Origin: Trinickia diaoshuihuensis | Lineage (GTDB): Bacteria; Pseudomonadota; Gammaproteobacteria; Burkholderiales; Burkholderiaceae | DNA: 64,000 bases | Assembly: GCF_003390925.1 (NCBI RefSeq) | Contig: NZ_QUBS01000089.1 | Coordinates: forward strand, 186,001 to 250,000 | Direction: 5' to 3' | Shown: piece after piece, positions 36,949-46,082 of the stretch | How the letters are laid out: the number at the start of each line of letters is the position of its first letter | Position numbering within the stretch: the stretch's first letter is position 1 | Position numbers and translations under genes: made by a program | Notes under the pieces: generated by a model | What the model was told of the DNA's origin: nothing | Databases searched by the model: none | What the model saw: only the letters and a program-made list of their open reading frames with translations

Positions 36949-37713
36949 ATGGATCTGCTGACCGTCATCGGCGCGCTATTCGGCGCAGCCGCCATCGGCG
37001 TGGGATTTTGGCTCGAAGGCGGGCATTTCTCGACTCTGCTGCAAGGTGAGGCGTTCGTGATCGTGCTGGGCGGCACGTTGAGCGCCGTCATGATTCAGAA
37101 TACTTGGGCGCGTTTTTTCGACGGCATCAAGCAACTGCACCTGGCTTTCATGAAGGCCAGGCAAGTCGATCGCGATAGTTTGTCGACGCTGCTCGAATGG
37201 GGCGACCAGGCCAAGCTGAACGGGATGCTCGCATTCGAATCGATCGATGCCACCGGCATCAGCGCATTCGCGAAACGCGGCTTGGAATTGCTCGCCAACG
37301 GCGTATCGACGGCCGTGCTCGAGGACGCTCTGCATCGCGAGATCGCGGCCTACGAGCGCAACCGGATGGCGGCGGCGCGCATTTGGCAGCAGGCCGGTGG
37401 CTACGCGCCGACGTTCGGCATTCTTGGCGCCGTGCTCGGGTTGATTCATGTGACGGGGCACGTGCTGGAGCCGGCGCAATTGGGCAGCGGCATTGCGACG
37501 GCCTTCACGGCAACGCTCTACGGCCTTGCGCTGGCGAACCTAGTCTTCTTGCCGCTGTACGGCAAGATCAAGGCGCAAGTCGATAGCGAATTGCGCTTTC
37601 GCCGGCTCTACATGGATGGCTTGCTTGCCATCTCCCGCAAGGAATCGCCGCAGACGATCGAGACGCGGCTTGCCGCCGAAGTGCGCGAACGCGCGGCCGA
37701 GTCGCTGGCTTGA
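36949..37713 (+). CDS. MotA/PomA-like proton-channel stator subunit
   Basis: The 254-residue protein has MotA topology: two N-terminal helices (DLLTVIGALFGAAAIGVGFWL and FVIVLGGTLSAVMI), a cytoplasmic loop, then two helices from GGYAPTFGILGAVLGLIHV to IATAFTATLYGLALANLVFLPL. The conserved Pro of the torque-coupling helix is in YAPTFG. GGAG precedes ATG 36949, 51 bp after the cNMP/FliG-like gene. With the next gene it forms a complete stator pair. It need not be the main flagellar stator. Confidence 0.85.
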   Translation: MDLLTVIGALFGAAAIGVGFWLEGGHFSTLLQGEAFVIVLGGTLSAVMIQNTWARFFDGIKQLHLAFMKARQVDRDSLSTLLEWGDQAKLNGMLAFESIDATGISAFAKRGLELLANGVSTAVLEDALHREIAAYERNRMAAARIWQQAGGYAPTFGILGAVLGLIHVTGHVLEPAQLGSGIATAFTATLYGLALANLVFLPLYGKIKAQVDSELRFRRLYMDGLLAISRKESPQTIETRLAAEVRERAAESLA

Positions 37714-37760
37714 TGGGCTCGCTCGCGGACGATGTCGGATACTGATTGGAGCGAATGCCG

Positions 37761-38459
37761 ATGAGCACGTTGACGGACGGCAAGCGCGCCGGTGCCGGTG
37801 AGACGGGATACGACGCGCACGATGCAGCCGAGGAGCACTCGGAGCGTTGGCTCATTTCCTACGCGGACTTGATCACCACGCTGATGGTGTTTTTCCTGGC
37901 GCTGTACGTTCTCGAATTGGCGAAAGACCGCGATTTGCAGACGAAGGCGTTGGAAGCACAGGTGGCCAGCACGCGGACGCAGGCCGCGAGCGCCACGCAG
38001 GCCATGACCGATGCGCGCCGCAAGGCCGCGCAAGCGGCGCTGATCGCGCAATTGGAGCCGCTCAGCGAGCAGCATGCCATTACGGTCGCGCAATCGCCGC
38101 AGGGCGTGGAAATAGCGATCAACGCGAAGATTCTGTTCAATTCGGGCGATGCGCGGTTGCTGCCCGGTTCGATCGACGTGCTGGAGCGCGTCGCCGAAGT
38201 GCTGGCCGCTCATTCGGCAAAAAACATCCTAGTCGAAGGCCATAGCGATAGCGTCCCCATCTCAACGGCGCAATACGCGTCGAATTGGGAGCTGTCGGCC
38301 GCGCGTGCGGGCGCCGTCGTGCGCTTCTTCGTCGAAAACGGCATCGAGCCGCACAGGCTCGCCGCAATGGGCCGCGCGGACAACGTGCCGCTCGTGCTCG
38401 GCGAGGATACGGCCGCTCGTGCGGCCAACCGCCGCGTGACGATTCTCGTCCAGGAGTGA
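37761..38459 (+). CDS. MotB-like stator subunit with OmpA peptidoglycan-binding domain
   Basis: The 232-residue protein has one helix near the N-terminus with the MotB motif SYADLITTLMVFFLALYVL, which keeps the proton-carrying Asp. A coiled-coil linker follows, then an OmpA domain (NAKILFNSGDARLLPGS, VEGHSDSVPISTAQYASNWELSAARAGAVVRFF, NRRVTILVQE). ATG 37761 sits 9 nt after GGAG; ATG 37755 is too close to it. It is the third gene of the cNMP/FliG-MotA-MotB set. Its stop is 28 bp from the convergent fliD stop. Confidence 0.85.
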   Translation: MSTLTDGKRAGAGETGYDAHDAAEEHSERWLISYADLITTLMVFFLALYVLELAKDRDLQTKALEAQVASTRTQAASATQAMTDARRKAAQAALIAQLEPLSEQHAITVAQSPQGVEIAINAKILFNSGDARLLPGSIDVLERVAEVLAAHSAKNILVEGHSDSVPISTAQYASNWELSAARAGAVVRFFVENGIEPHRLAAMGRADNVPLVLGEDTAARAANRRVTILVQE

Positions 38460-38487
38460 AGGCGGCCCACGGAGCGGGCCGTGGCGT

Positions 38488-39915
38488 TCAGTCGCGCTTG
38501 TTGAGCGTGCCGGCGGCGCCGTTGCCGCCGAACAGCGCGTTCAGATAGGTCTTGCTGTTGTTCAGCGACGTGAGCAGCCGGTTCAACGCCGTGAACTGCG
38601 CGTTGTATTGCGCCGTCAGCGTTTGCTGATAGGTGGCCAACTCGCCTTGTTGCTTCGTCAGGGACTTCAACTCCTCATTGATCGAAGCCGTGCGCTTATC
38701 GACCTGCCCGACGGTGGTCAGCGTGTAATCGCCCAGCATTTTGTCGAGTTGCTGGCCGATCCCGTTTTTGGCGTTAAAGACGGACGATACGATGCCCGGG
38801 TTCGACGTCAACGTCGATTGCAGCTTCGATGCCGAAAAGTCGAGCGTGCCGTCGTGCTTCAGATCGAGGCCGATCTGGCCTAGGCTGTAGGTCTTGCCAT
38901 CGACTGTCACACCGCTCGCCAAGATGCGGCTCAAGCCGTTCACCGCGGCGTTCAGCATCGAATCGCCGAGCAGGGGGGCGGCTTGGTTGCTGGCCGCGTC
39001 GTAAGCCGAGAGCTGCTTTTGCGTGCTGACCCAGGCGTTGTAAGCGGTGGCGAAACCCTGCACGGCCTTGGTGATCGCCGACGGGTCGGATTCGACCGTG
39101 ATCGTCTGAGTGGTGCCGACGGCGGCCGAACTCAGTGCGAGCGTGACATTGCCCAATGCGTCTTTGACGACATTGCTCGCGCTCGGGACGGGATTGCCGC
39201 TCACGGTGAGCTTCGCGTCTTGCGCCGTGGTGACTTGCTTGAAATTCGCCGTGGCGAGCCCCGCATCCAGGCCGTTCGTACCCGATACCGTGACGGTATT
39301 GGCGGCGCCCGTTTGTTTCGAGGTGAGCACGAGGTGTTCGCCGTCGCTGCCCTTGACCACTGCCGCCGTGACGCCGGGATTGTGCGCCGACGCGTTTATG
39401 GCCGCGGCAATGCCCGAGAGCGTGTTGTTGTTCGAGTCGATATCGATCGTCGTCGAGGCATCGCCGACGCCGATCGTCAGCGTGCCCGTGCCGAGCGTGG
39501 CATCGTGCGCGACCGGCTTCGACGAGATCTGGTTTGCGCTCGCCAACTGTTCGACGTAGACGGAATAGGAGCCCGCCGCCGCACCGGTCGACGTGGTTGC
39601 TACGATGCCCTTGCCCGTGGTGGTGGCCGCGAACTGCGAAAAAATGCTGCCGTCGGCCAAGCCTTCGAGCGACGTCTTCAACGCGGACAAGGCCGATTTG
39701 ACCGCGCCGAGGGAGGAGAGGATCGCGTTATCGGTTTGCTGCTGACGTGCGATCGCGGCGGCCCGGCCGGCGGTGTTGCCGGTCACGAGCGCGGCGACGA
39801 GCGTATTCACGTCGAGCGTCGAGCCCGTCGCGCCGCTTAGGATGGATTGCGCCGCCTGTTGGATCGGCGACGGTTGCGTACTCGAGTTACCCGACGGTAA
39901 AGAAACCGAACTCAT
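38488..39915 (-). CDS. fliD: Flagellar hook-associated protein 2 (filament cap), FliD
   Basis: The 475-residue protein has FliD N- and C-terminal parts: LDVNTLVAALVTGN, then SALKTSLEGL and SYSVYVEQLASANQ, with a C-terminal coiled part ending FTALNRLLTSLNNSKTYLNALFGG. FliD caps the flagellar filament and directs flagellin polymerisation. GGAG precedes its ATG. It stands alone: no fliC, fliS or fliT is in the window, and its nearest motility-related neighbours are the convergent MotA/MotB-like genes. Confidence 0.82.
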   Translation of the reverse strand: MSSVSLPSGNSSTQPSPIQQAAQSILSGATGSTLDVNTLVAALVTGNTAGRAAAIARQQQTDNAILSSLGAVKSALSALKTSLEGLADGSIFSQFAATTTGKGIVATTSTGAAAGSYSVYVEQLASANQISSKPVAHDATLGTGTLTIGVGDASTTIDIDSNNNTLSGIAAAINASAHNPGVTAAVVKGSDGEHLVLTSKQTGAANTVTVSGTNGLDAGLATANFKQVTTAQDAKLTVSGNPVPSASNVVKDALGNVTLALSSAAVGTTQTITVESDPSAITKAVQGFATAYNAWVSTQKQLSAYDAASNQAAPLLGDSMLNAAVNGLSRILASGVTVDGKTYSLGQIGLDLKHDGTLDFSASKLQSTLTSNPGIVSSVFNAKNGIGQQLDKMLGDYTLTTVGQVDKRTASINEELKSLTKQQGELATYQQTLTAQYNAQFTALNRLLTSLNNSKTYLNALFGGNGAAGTLNKRD

Positions 39916-40080
39916 GTAAGGCTCCGTGCGTGGCTACGTTGTTTTCTTTCGTTTTTCCTTCGAAGGCGAATTGTAATATACAGACGAAATATTTGGAAAT
40001 ACTTTGTAACGGGCTCGCGCGCCGCGCCGGCACGACGCAATGCTTCGTGCCGGCGTCCGAACCCTTACCGCATCACGGCG

Positions 40081-40479
40081 TCATTGCCGCGTTTGCTTGG
40101 CCCGCAAATAGCGCCGAACGTCGTCCATCGAAACGCGGCCGGAATGCGCCGAGTCGATTTCCTTGAAATGCAGCGCGATATAGCCGAGGCCGCTTCCGGC
40201 CGCTTGCGTCTTCGTGACCGAGGCACCGTTCGCGAGCACGCCGTTAGCGCCGAGATGCGCTTCGATGCGCTGCTGCGCCTGCTGTTGCAGCGCGTTGCCG
40301 GTCGTCGGTGCGACGGCCGCTACGCGCGTTTTGGGGAAGTAGGGACCATCGACGCCGCCCGTGCGCTGTTGCAGCTTAACGGGCGCGACGGCTTGGAATC
40401 CCGCCGCGTGGGCGCTCGCGGCGAGCGCACCGAGTACGATCAGCGCGCATGAGTGCCGTACGATTTCGATCAGAGACAT
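40081..40479 (-). CDS. Secreted EF-hand-like small protein (copy 2)
   Basis: The 132-residue paralogue of the 34.3-kb gene has a signal peptide (CALIVLGALAASAHA), block GGVDGPYFPKTRVAAV, a LGANGVLANGASVTK region and EF-hand-like loop DSAHSGRVSMDDVRRYL. It lies 47 bp downstream of the second S10 peptidase gene, the same spacing as in copy 1. Conservation of the pair suggests that the two products act together in the envelope. Confidence 0.7.
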   Translation of the reverse strand: MSLIEIVRHSCALIVLGALAASAHAAGFQAVAPVKLQQRTGGVDGPYFPKTRVAAVAPTTGNALQQQAQQRIEAHLGANGVLANGASVTKTQAAGSGLGYIALHFKEIDSAHSGRVSMDDVRRYLRAKQTRQ

Positions 40480-40526
40480 GATTGACTCGCAAAAGGTGAG
40501 TGACGGAAAGTGCCCGCGATCATGCG

Positions 40527-42320
40527 TTAGCGCTTGGACGACTGAGCCATGAGGGTCGGTGTGCCGGCCGGGCTCTCGTCGGCCCATGTCGGCGGCAACG
40601 TGCTCAGCGTCAGCGCCGAGGGGATCGGCGTGCCCCCGTAGTAATGCACGAGATCGGACTGCAATTGTCCGCGCGCCGTGTCGTCGAGATAGACCATGTG
40701 ACCGCCTTGATAGAACGTGACTTGCAGATTCGCATTCAGGTTCTGTACCGTTTGCAGCCGCGCGAGCTGCTTCTCCGTATTGAAGAACGGCGTGGCCAGA
40801 TCGTGATAGCCGTTGATCGCAAGCACCCTCAAACTCGGGTTCAACTGCAGCGCGCCCAATAGGTCGGGGATGGTGTCGGGCAACGCTTGCCCCGCATGCG
40901 TAAAGTCCCATGAGCCGATGATGCTGTCGTTCAGCGGCATATAGGTGGCATTGGGGGCGCTGTATCCGAGGTAGTTGGGCAACTGCGTTTGCAGTGTCGT
41001 CGTAAACGGCTGGGAGATCAGGATGTCGGAGGGATCGCCATCGCTTTGCAGGCGCGAATCGGAGTTCGGCAGCGACACCCGGCCGTCATACCGGCCGATC
41101 GTCGTGCCGGGCAACAGCGTCGTCTGGAACGGCGTCGTGCTGAAGTACCCCTTCAGCGCTTGATACGTGAGGCTCGAGCCCGATTCCCACGACTGTAGCG
41201 TCGATCGGCTCGGCAGCCTCGGCGAGCCGAGGCCGTATGGGTCGCCGATCTGGCTCAGCGTCCAGGATTGAGAGTAGGCGCCGAAGCTGTTGTACTTCGA
41301 CGTGACGAAGTTTTGCATCTGTTGCGCGTATTGCGCCTGGCTCGAGGGCGCGGGCGAGACTTGGTTGAAGTACGCCGCGACTTCGGCGTAGCCCGGGAAG
41401 TAACCCACGAGCGTATCGGTCGCCAGCGCGAGGCCGCTCGTCGATTGAGTCACGGCCACCGCTTCGGTCGCATCGGCGAAGTAGTTCAGGATCGCCGATT
41501 GCAGCACGATGCCGGTCAGTGGCACGCCAGCCGTTTCGAGCGAAAGCGCGAGCATGTCGGTGCGCGGCGTGCCGTACGATTCGCCGTACAGGTACAACGG
41601 CGAGCCGTTCAGATTGTTCGCCGCGATATAGCGGCGAATGAAGTCGCGCATGACGCCCACGTCTTGATCGCAACCCCAGAACGATTGGTTCGTATTGGGC
41701 GACACGGCTTCCGATAGCCCCGTCCCGGGCGGGTCGATGAAGACCATGTCCGTCGTCGCGATCAGACTTTGCGCATTGTTCACGAGCGGGAAGTTGGGCC
41801 AATTCGTCAGCAGCGGGTCGGGCGTGGCCACGCGCGTGGGGGCGAACGAGCCGAGCCGCAGCCAGACCGACGAAGAGCCGGGCCCGCCGTTATAGAAGAA
41901 GGTGACGGGGCGTGGCTTGCCGTTCGTGCTCGGCGCCGTATAAGCGACGTACGACATCGACGCCTCGGGGTTGCCGTTCGCATCGGATGCGGTCAAATGC
42001 CCCGTGGTGGTCGTGTAGTTGACCGTCGTGGACCCTGAACTCCATTGGTAGTGCATGACGGCCGCACCTTCGTTCACCTGCGACGGGTCGAGGCTGTCGC
42101 CGGCGTTCATCGAGTAAGCGACCTGATCCGTAAAGGGCTGATTCGCATCGGCTGCCTTCGCGCTGTGCTGTTCGGCGTTGGCGACAGGCGCGGACGAACC
42201 CGAGTCGTTGCCGCCGCCGCAAGCGGCCGCCAGCAGCGTTCCGAACGTCAAAGCGCCCAGGCCGGCGAGGCGGCCCGGCAGGCCGCGCCGGCGGCCGGTT
42301 TTGCTACGGTTCGATTTCAT
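40527..42320 (-). CDS. S10-family serine carboxypeptidase-like lipoprotein (copy 2)
   Basis: The 597-residue precursor has lipobox LLAAAC and the same landmarks as copy 1: FFYNGGPGSSS, GESYGTPRTDM, NGYHDLATPFFNTEKQLARLQTVQ and GGHMVYLDD. Long stretches are identical to the 32.4-kb protein, so the two are clear paralogues within the genome. TAAGG precedes the ATG. With the EF-hand gene it forms the inverted second copy of the module. Confidence 0.85.
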   Translation of the reverse strand: MKSNRSKTGRRRGLPGRLAGLGALTFGTLLAAACGGGNDSGSSAPVANAEQHSAKAADANQPFTDQVAYSMNAGDSLDPSQVNEGAAVMHYQWSSGSTTVNYTTTTGHLTASDANGNPEASMSYVAYTAPSTNGKPRPVTFFYNGGPGSSSVWLRLGSFAPTRVATPDPLLTNWPNFPLVNNAQSLIATTDMVFIDPPGTGLSEAVSPNTNQSFWGCDQDVGVMRDFIRRYIAANNLNGSPLYLYGESYGTPRTDMLALSLETAGVPLTGIVLQSAILNYFADATEAVAVTQSTSGLALATDTLVGYFPGYAEVAAYFNQVSPAPSSQAQYAQQMQNFVTSKYNSFGAYSQSWTLSQIGDPYGLGSPRLPSRSTLQSWESGSSLTYQALKGYFSTTPFQTTLLPGTTIGRYDGRVSLPNSDSRLQSDGDPSDILISQPFTTTLQTQLPNYLGYSAPNATYMPLNDSIIGSWDFTHAGQALPDTIPDLLGALQLNPSLRVLAINGYHDLATPFFNTEKQLARLQTVQNLNANLQVTFYQGGHMVYLDDTARGQLQSDLVHYYGGTPIPSALTLSTLPPTWADESPAGTPTLMAQSSKR

Positions 42321-42934
42321 GTGTGACCTTACTGGAAAGTGGGGTGGTCATCGAGCCGGACGGCTCGCGAGACGCGCCGAGCGAACGCGCGCGCAGCGTC
42401 GCGAACGACGGCGCGTATCAAGCTTTATTCCCGTGATTCTCGAAATGCCGCGCAGTTGTGCAGTGCTGCTTGAAACAACTGCCGAACCCTCTAATGCTCG
42501 ATCGTTCTAATACTTCTGAGAGACGATCCTAAAGATTGCCGAATCGACTACGAATGTAATAAGCATTGTCGCGGTCCCGACCCGGCGATCTACAACGTAC
42601 GAGGCCAAATCGAATTTTGCAAGGCGCGGTACGGCGGTGGAATGCATCCGGTACATGCAAGAAGCTAAGCGCGATGCGGTATTCGAGGATGCACAGAACG
42701 GCATGTTCGGCGTGCCGTGGCGCGTCAGTCGGCGAGCGGTCACGCGGTATGGATGGCCGAAAAACGCGGAAGCGGTGCAACACGAAATGCTAAACAAAAT
42801 GGTCGGTTCGTTTTGCCGATCGTTCGTTTAAATCCAAGATTATGTTTTAAAAAAATTGAATGAGACGATGATGGGAGCGTATTTCGAAGGAAGCGGTGAG
42901 CAGCCCGCCGATAAACCGCGGGGCGAGCCGTTCT
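42321..42934. other. 614-bp intergenic region
   Basis: The region separates the divergent-facing peptidase promoter from the 3' end of the LysR gene. It becomes AT-richer after 42480. A 64-codon rightward frame at 42637-42831 exists but has no ribosome site and atypical codon use. I see no RNA gene or mobile element. Confidence 0.4.
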
Positions 42935-43825
42935 TCAATGACCGAGCTGGCCTTTGACCCACCGGTAGAACTGTTCGATTTCCGCTTCGCGCGGATGGCC
43001 CGCGCGCCACGTGAAAAAGTAGTCGAGCGAAGCCGGAATGCGGACATGCCCGAGTTGCACGAGTTCGCCGCGCGCCAAGTAGGCTTGCGCAAGCTGTAGC
43101 CGCGCCGTTGCCGCGCCTTGTCCGCTCAGCGTTGCTTGCAGCAGCATACCCGCGTCGTCGAATACGGGCCCGCGTTCGGGCTCGGTCGCCTGCAACCCGG
43201 CTGCTTCGAAAAAGTCACGCCAAGAGCGGCGGGAGAAATGCAGCAGCGGCATCGCCGGCAGGTCTTCTATCGTGAAGTTCGGGTAGCGCGCGAGCAGTGT
43301 TGGGCTACAGACGGCGATCACCTGATCGTCGAGCAGCTTGCGGATCTCGAAACCGGGCTCGTCGACGCGGCGGTGCCAAATGCCGATATCGACGGAATAG
43401 GGATCGGGCGGCGCGATGTCGGCGTGCATACGCAGCGACAGATCGATGAGCGGATGCCGGTCGTAAAAGTCGCCGAGCCGCGGAATCAGCCATACCGACA
43501 GAAAATCCGACATCGCGCTGAGTGCGAGCCGCGTCGCACCGTTTGCGCCGTGCGCCCCGCGGCGGGCCGCATCGAGCGCATCGCGCAAATCGTCGAGGTT
43601 CACGCGTACGCGCTCGGCCAAGCGGGCGCCCGCGGCCGTGGGAATCATTCGCGCACCCGCGCGGCGAAAGAGCTCGACGCCGAGCGATTGCTCCAGGGCG
43701 CGCAAATGATGACTGACGGCGCTATGCGTCAAATGTAATTCCTCGGCGGCGCGAGTGAAGCTGCGGCAGCGGGCGGCTGCTTCAAGGGCACGCAGGGCTT
43801 GGAGGGGAGGCAGGGAGGAGCTCAT
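42935..43825 (-). CDS. LysR-type transcriptional regulator (GcvA-like)
   Basis: The 296-residue regulator has an N-terminal winged helix-turn-helix (ALRALEAAARCRSFTRAAEELHLTHSAVSHHLRALEQSLGVELF) and a periplasmic-binding-like effector domain. The LHLTHSAVSHHLRALE block is like the GcvA/AmpR subgroup. It is divergent from the MFS transporter, with about 70 bp between starts. That is the usual arrangement for a LysR protein controlling its neighbour. The effector is unknown. Confidence 0.88.
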   Translation of the reverse strand: MSSSLPPLQALRALEAAARCRSFTRAAEELHLTHSAVSHHLRALEQSLGVELFRRAGARMIPTAAGARLAERVRVNLDDLRDALDAARRGAHGANGATRLALSAMSDFLSVWLIPRLGDFYDRHPLIDLSLRMHADIAPPDPYSVDIGIWHRRVDEPGFEIRKLLDDQVIAVCSPTLLARYPNFTIEDLPAMPLLHFSRRSWRDFFEAAGLQATEPERGPVFDDAGMLLQATLSGQGAATARLQLAQAYLARGELVQLGHVRIPASLDYFFTWRAGHPREAEIEQFYRWVKGQLGH

Positions 43826-43893
43826 CCCGTCAAATTCTACTCACAGTGGAGTGCAAAATCTCTCGTTGGCGCCCGCACGCGCGCTCACGAATA

Positions 43894-45168
43894 ATGGAGC
43901 CCGACGACGACTCCCGTTCTTTGACGCTGACCATGACCTCCACTCAATTGCGGCTGCTCGCCGTGTTTTCCCTGGGCTATTTCGTCTCGTACCTGTTTCG
44001 AGGCGTCAATCTCGGGTTTGCGCCGTTCATCATTCGTGACCTGGGCGCCTCGCCCGCCGATTTGGGCACGCTGACGAGTTTGTATTTCCTCGGCTTCGCG
44101 GGCGCGCAGATTCCCGTCGGCGTCATGCTCGACCGGTTCGGTGCGCGGCGCGTGACCGCGTGCGTGATGCTCGTTGCGGCGGCCGGTGCGCTGTGCTTCA
44201 GTTCGGCGCACGGCCTTGGCGCCATGATGGCCGGGCGCTTTTTGATCGGCGTGGGCGTATCGGCCTGTCTCGGCGGCGCATTCAAAGCGACGGCGCAGCA
44301 TTTCGACGTCGGCCGTCTCACGTTCGTGAACGGTATCGTCATGGCGGCGGGCGGGCTTGGCGGCGTCGCCGTGGGCGCGCCGCTGGCATGGCTGTTGTCG
44401 GTGACCGGTTGGCGCTCCGTGGCGGCCGGGCTCGCTGTACTGACGGCGGCCGCCGCGGCCGCGATTTGGTTGGGCGCGCCTTCGAAGCACGAAGCGGGCT
44501 CGAACGCGCGCGTGCTCGATCAGTTCAAGGGGACCTGGCATGTCCTGACGAGCCGCGCGTTCTGGAAGCTCGCGGCGTTTTCGGGCCTGACGCAAAGCGT
44601 TTTCTATGCGATGCAGTCACTTTGGGTGGGGGCGTTCATGCGCGACGTGGCTTTGGCCGGAGCGAGCGAGGGGCCCGCGCGGGCGGCCACGCTCGTTTCC
44701 GTGCTGGGCGCCGCGTTCATCGCCGGCAACGTGGGCTTCGGTGCGCTGGCGCGCGCGCTCGAACGGCGGGGCGTCAGCGTGTACTTGTCCTCGGGCGCCA
44801 CGATGGTGCTCTTCGTCCTCGTGCAAGCGCTGATCGCCGCGCAGGTGCCGCTTCCTCAGAGCGTGCTTTGGGCCGCGTACGGCGCGCTCGGCGGAACGGG
44901 GATTCTCACGTATGCGGTCTTGGCCGAGCACTTTCCGGCCCGCATGCTCGGACGGGTGAATACGACCTTTACGCTCGTGATCTTTCTGGCGATTTTCGCG
45001 TTACAGGTCGTGATCGGGGCGGTGCTGGCTCGCTGGCCGATGCACGGCGGACACTACTCGGCGGTGGGGCACGTCACGGTCTGGACGACGTTGGTCGTGC
45101 TGCAAGCGGCAGCGGCAGTCTGGTACTTCTTGCCCGCCGGCCGCGCGCGCTCTCCCGCTTGGGGATGA
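43894..45168 (+). CDS. MFS transporter
   Basis: The 424-residue permease has about 12 helices and the MFS loop motif MLDRFGARRVTACVMLVAAAGALC between helices 2 and 3. The first helix is LRLLAVFSLGYFVSYLF. The start is uncertain: ATG 43894 and ATG 43933 both lack a clear ribosome site, and the later one still keeps all helices. The substrate is not deducible. It is probably regulated by the divergent LysR gene. Confidence 0.82.
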   Translation: MEPDDDSRSLTLTMTSTQLRLLAVFSLGYFVSYLFRGVNLGFAPFIIRDLGASPADLGTLTSLYFLGFAGAQIPVGVMLDRFGARRVTACVMLVAAAGALCFSSAHGLGAMMAGRFLIGVGVSACLGGAFKATAQHFDVGRLTFVNGIVMAAGGLGGVAVGAPLAWLLSVTGWRSVAAGLAVLTAAAAAAIWLGAPSKHEAGSNARVLDQFKGTWHVLTSRAFWKLAAFSGLTQSVFYAMQSLWVGAFMRDVALAGASEGPARAATLVSVLGAAFIAGNVGFGALARALERRGVSVYLSSGATMVLFVLVQALIAAQVPLPQSVLWAAYGALGGTGILTYAVLAEHFPARMLGRVNTTFTLVIFLAIFALQVVIGAVLARWPMHGGHYSAVGHVTVWTTLVVLQAAAAVWYFLPAGRARSPAWG

Positions 45169-45263
45169 TCGGCCATCCCTTAAGTGTGGTTTAAGGGGCG
45201 GGAGCGACACTGGCGAAGTCTGGCGACGCGGTCGCTTCCGAATCGAGAGTTGAACCCACGCAG

Positions 45264-45978
45264 ATGCCTTATTTCTTTGGAATCGGTCTTCACGTCATCG
45301 TCGCCATCTACTTCGCGGTCCATGCCGTGCGTCATCAGCAGAACATCTATTGGCTGTTCATGCTGTTCGCTTTCCCGATGCTGGGTAGCCTCGTCTATTT
45401 TTTTGCGGTCTATTTGCCGAGCCTTCGTCAATCGCGCGGTGCGCGAGGGCCGAGCGCAATTCGATCGTGCGCCTACTGTGGCCAGCCGGATGCGGCTGGC
45501 CGGCGCGTTGCTGGAGGCGGGCAACGCGCAAGAGGCGATCGAGCACTACGAGGCTGCCGCGAGCGGGCCCTTCGCCGACGATTCCGCGCTATTGCTCGGG
45601 ATGGCCCGCGCGCAGTTTGCGCTCGGGCGTTACGGCGCTGCCGAGGATACGTTGACGCGCCTATTCAAGGTCGATCCGCCGATGCGCAATCAGGCGCAGC
45701 CGGCGTTGCTCCATGCGCGTGCGCTCGCGGCGCTGGGGGCGTCCGGCACGCGTGAGGCCTTCGAGGCGGCATTGGCCTGCGCAAGCGATGCGGCGCCGCG
45801 ATGTCTGTTCGCCGATTGGCTTGCCGAGCAAGACGCGCCGGCGGATCGAGCGCGCGCCGCGGCGTTGTACGAGGACATCTTGCGAGACGGGGAGCATTGG
45901 CCGCGCTACGCGCGCGAGCACAACCGGGAATGGCTGGCCCGCGCGCAATCGGCGCATGCATCGATTGGCGGGTGTTGA
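45264..45978 (+). pseudogene. Frameshifted membrane-anchored TPR protein
   Basis: Two overlapping frames together make one protein of a known type. Frame A from ATG 45264 gives an N-terminal two-helix anchor (YFFGIGLHVIVAIYFAVHAV, then YWLFMLFAFPMLGSLVYFFAVYLPSLRQSR). From about 45420-45455 the homologous sequence continues in the +1 frame as VREGRAQFDRAPTVASRMRLAGALLEAGNAQEAIEHYEAA and further TPR-like repeats to the stop at 45978. A 7-T run at about 45398 reads correctly, so it is not the site. Loss of a linker segment, a point indel, recoding or a sequencing error are all possible. Confidence 0.6.
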
Positions 45979-46082
45979 GCGAAGCGCCATTTCGTCTCAA
46001 GTTCGGGTGGGCGGTGTCGATATAGGGTCGGTGTACGTCTGTACAATCGTTCCGACTCTATCCGGCGCAACCGCACCCCGCA

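Noticed and set aside
35665-38459. Canonical Zorya type I/II defence system
   Set aside because: The MotA-like protein is of ordinary length without the long ZorA tail, and no ZorC/D/E-like genes follow.
42637-42831. 64-codon rightward frame as a gene
   Set aside because: No ribosome site, codon use unlike the genome, and no recognisable motif.
45390-45410. T7 homopolymer as the cause of the frameshift
   Set aside because: The reading YFFAVYLP across the T run is the expected protein sequence; the frame changes further downstream.
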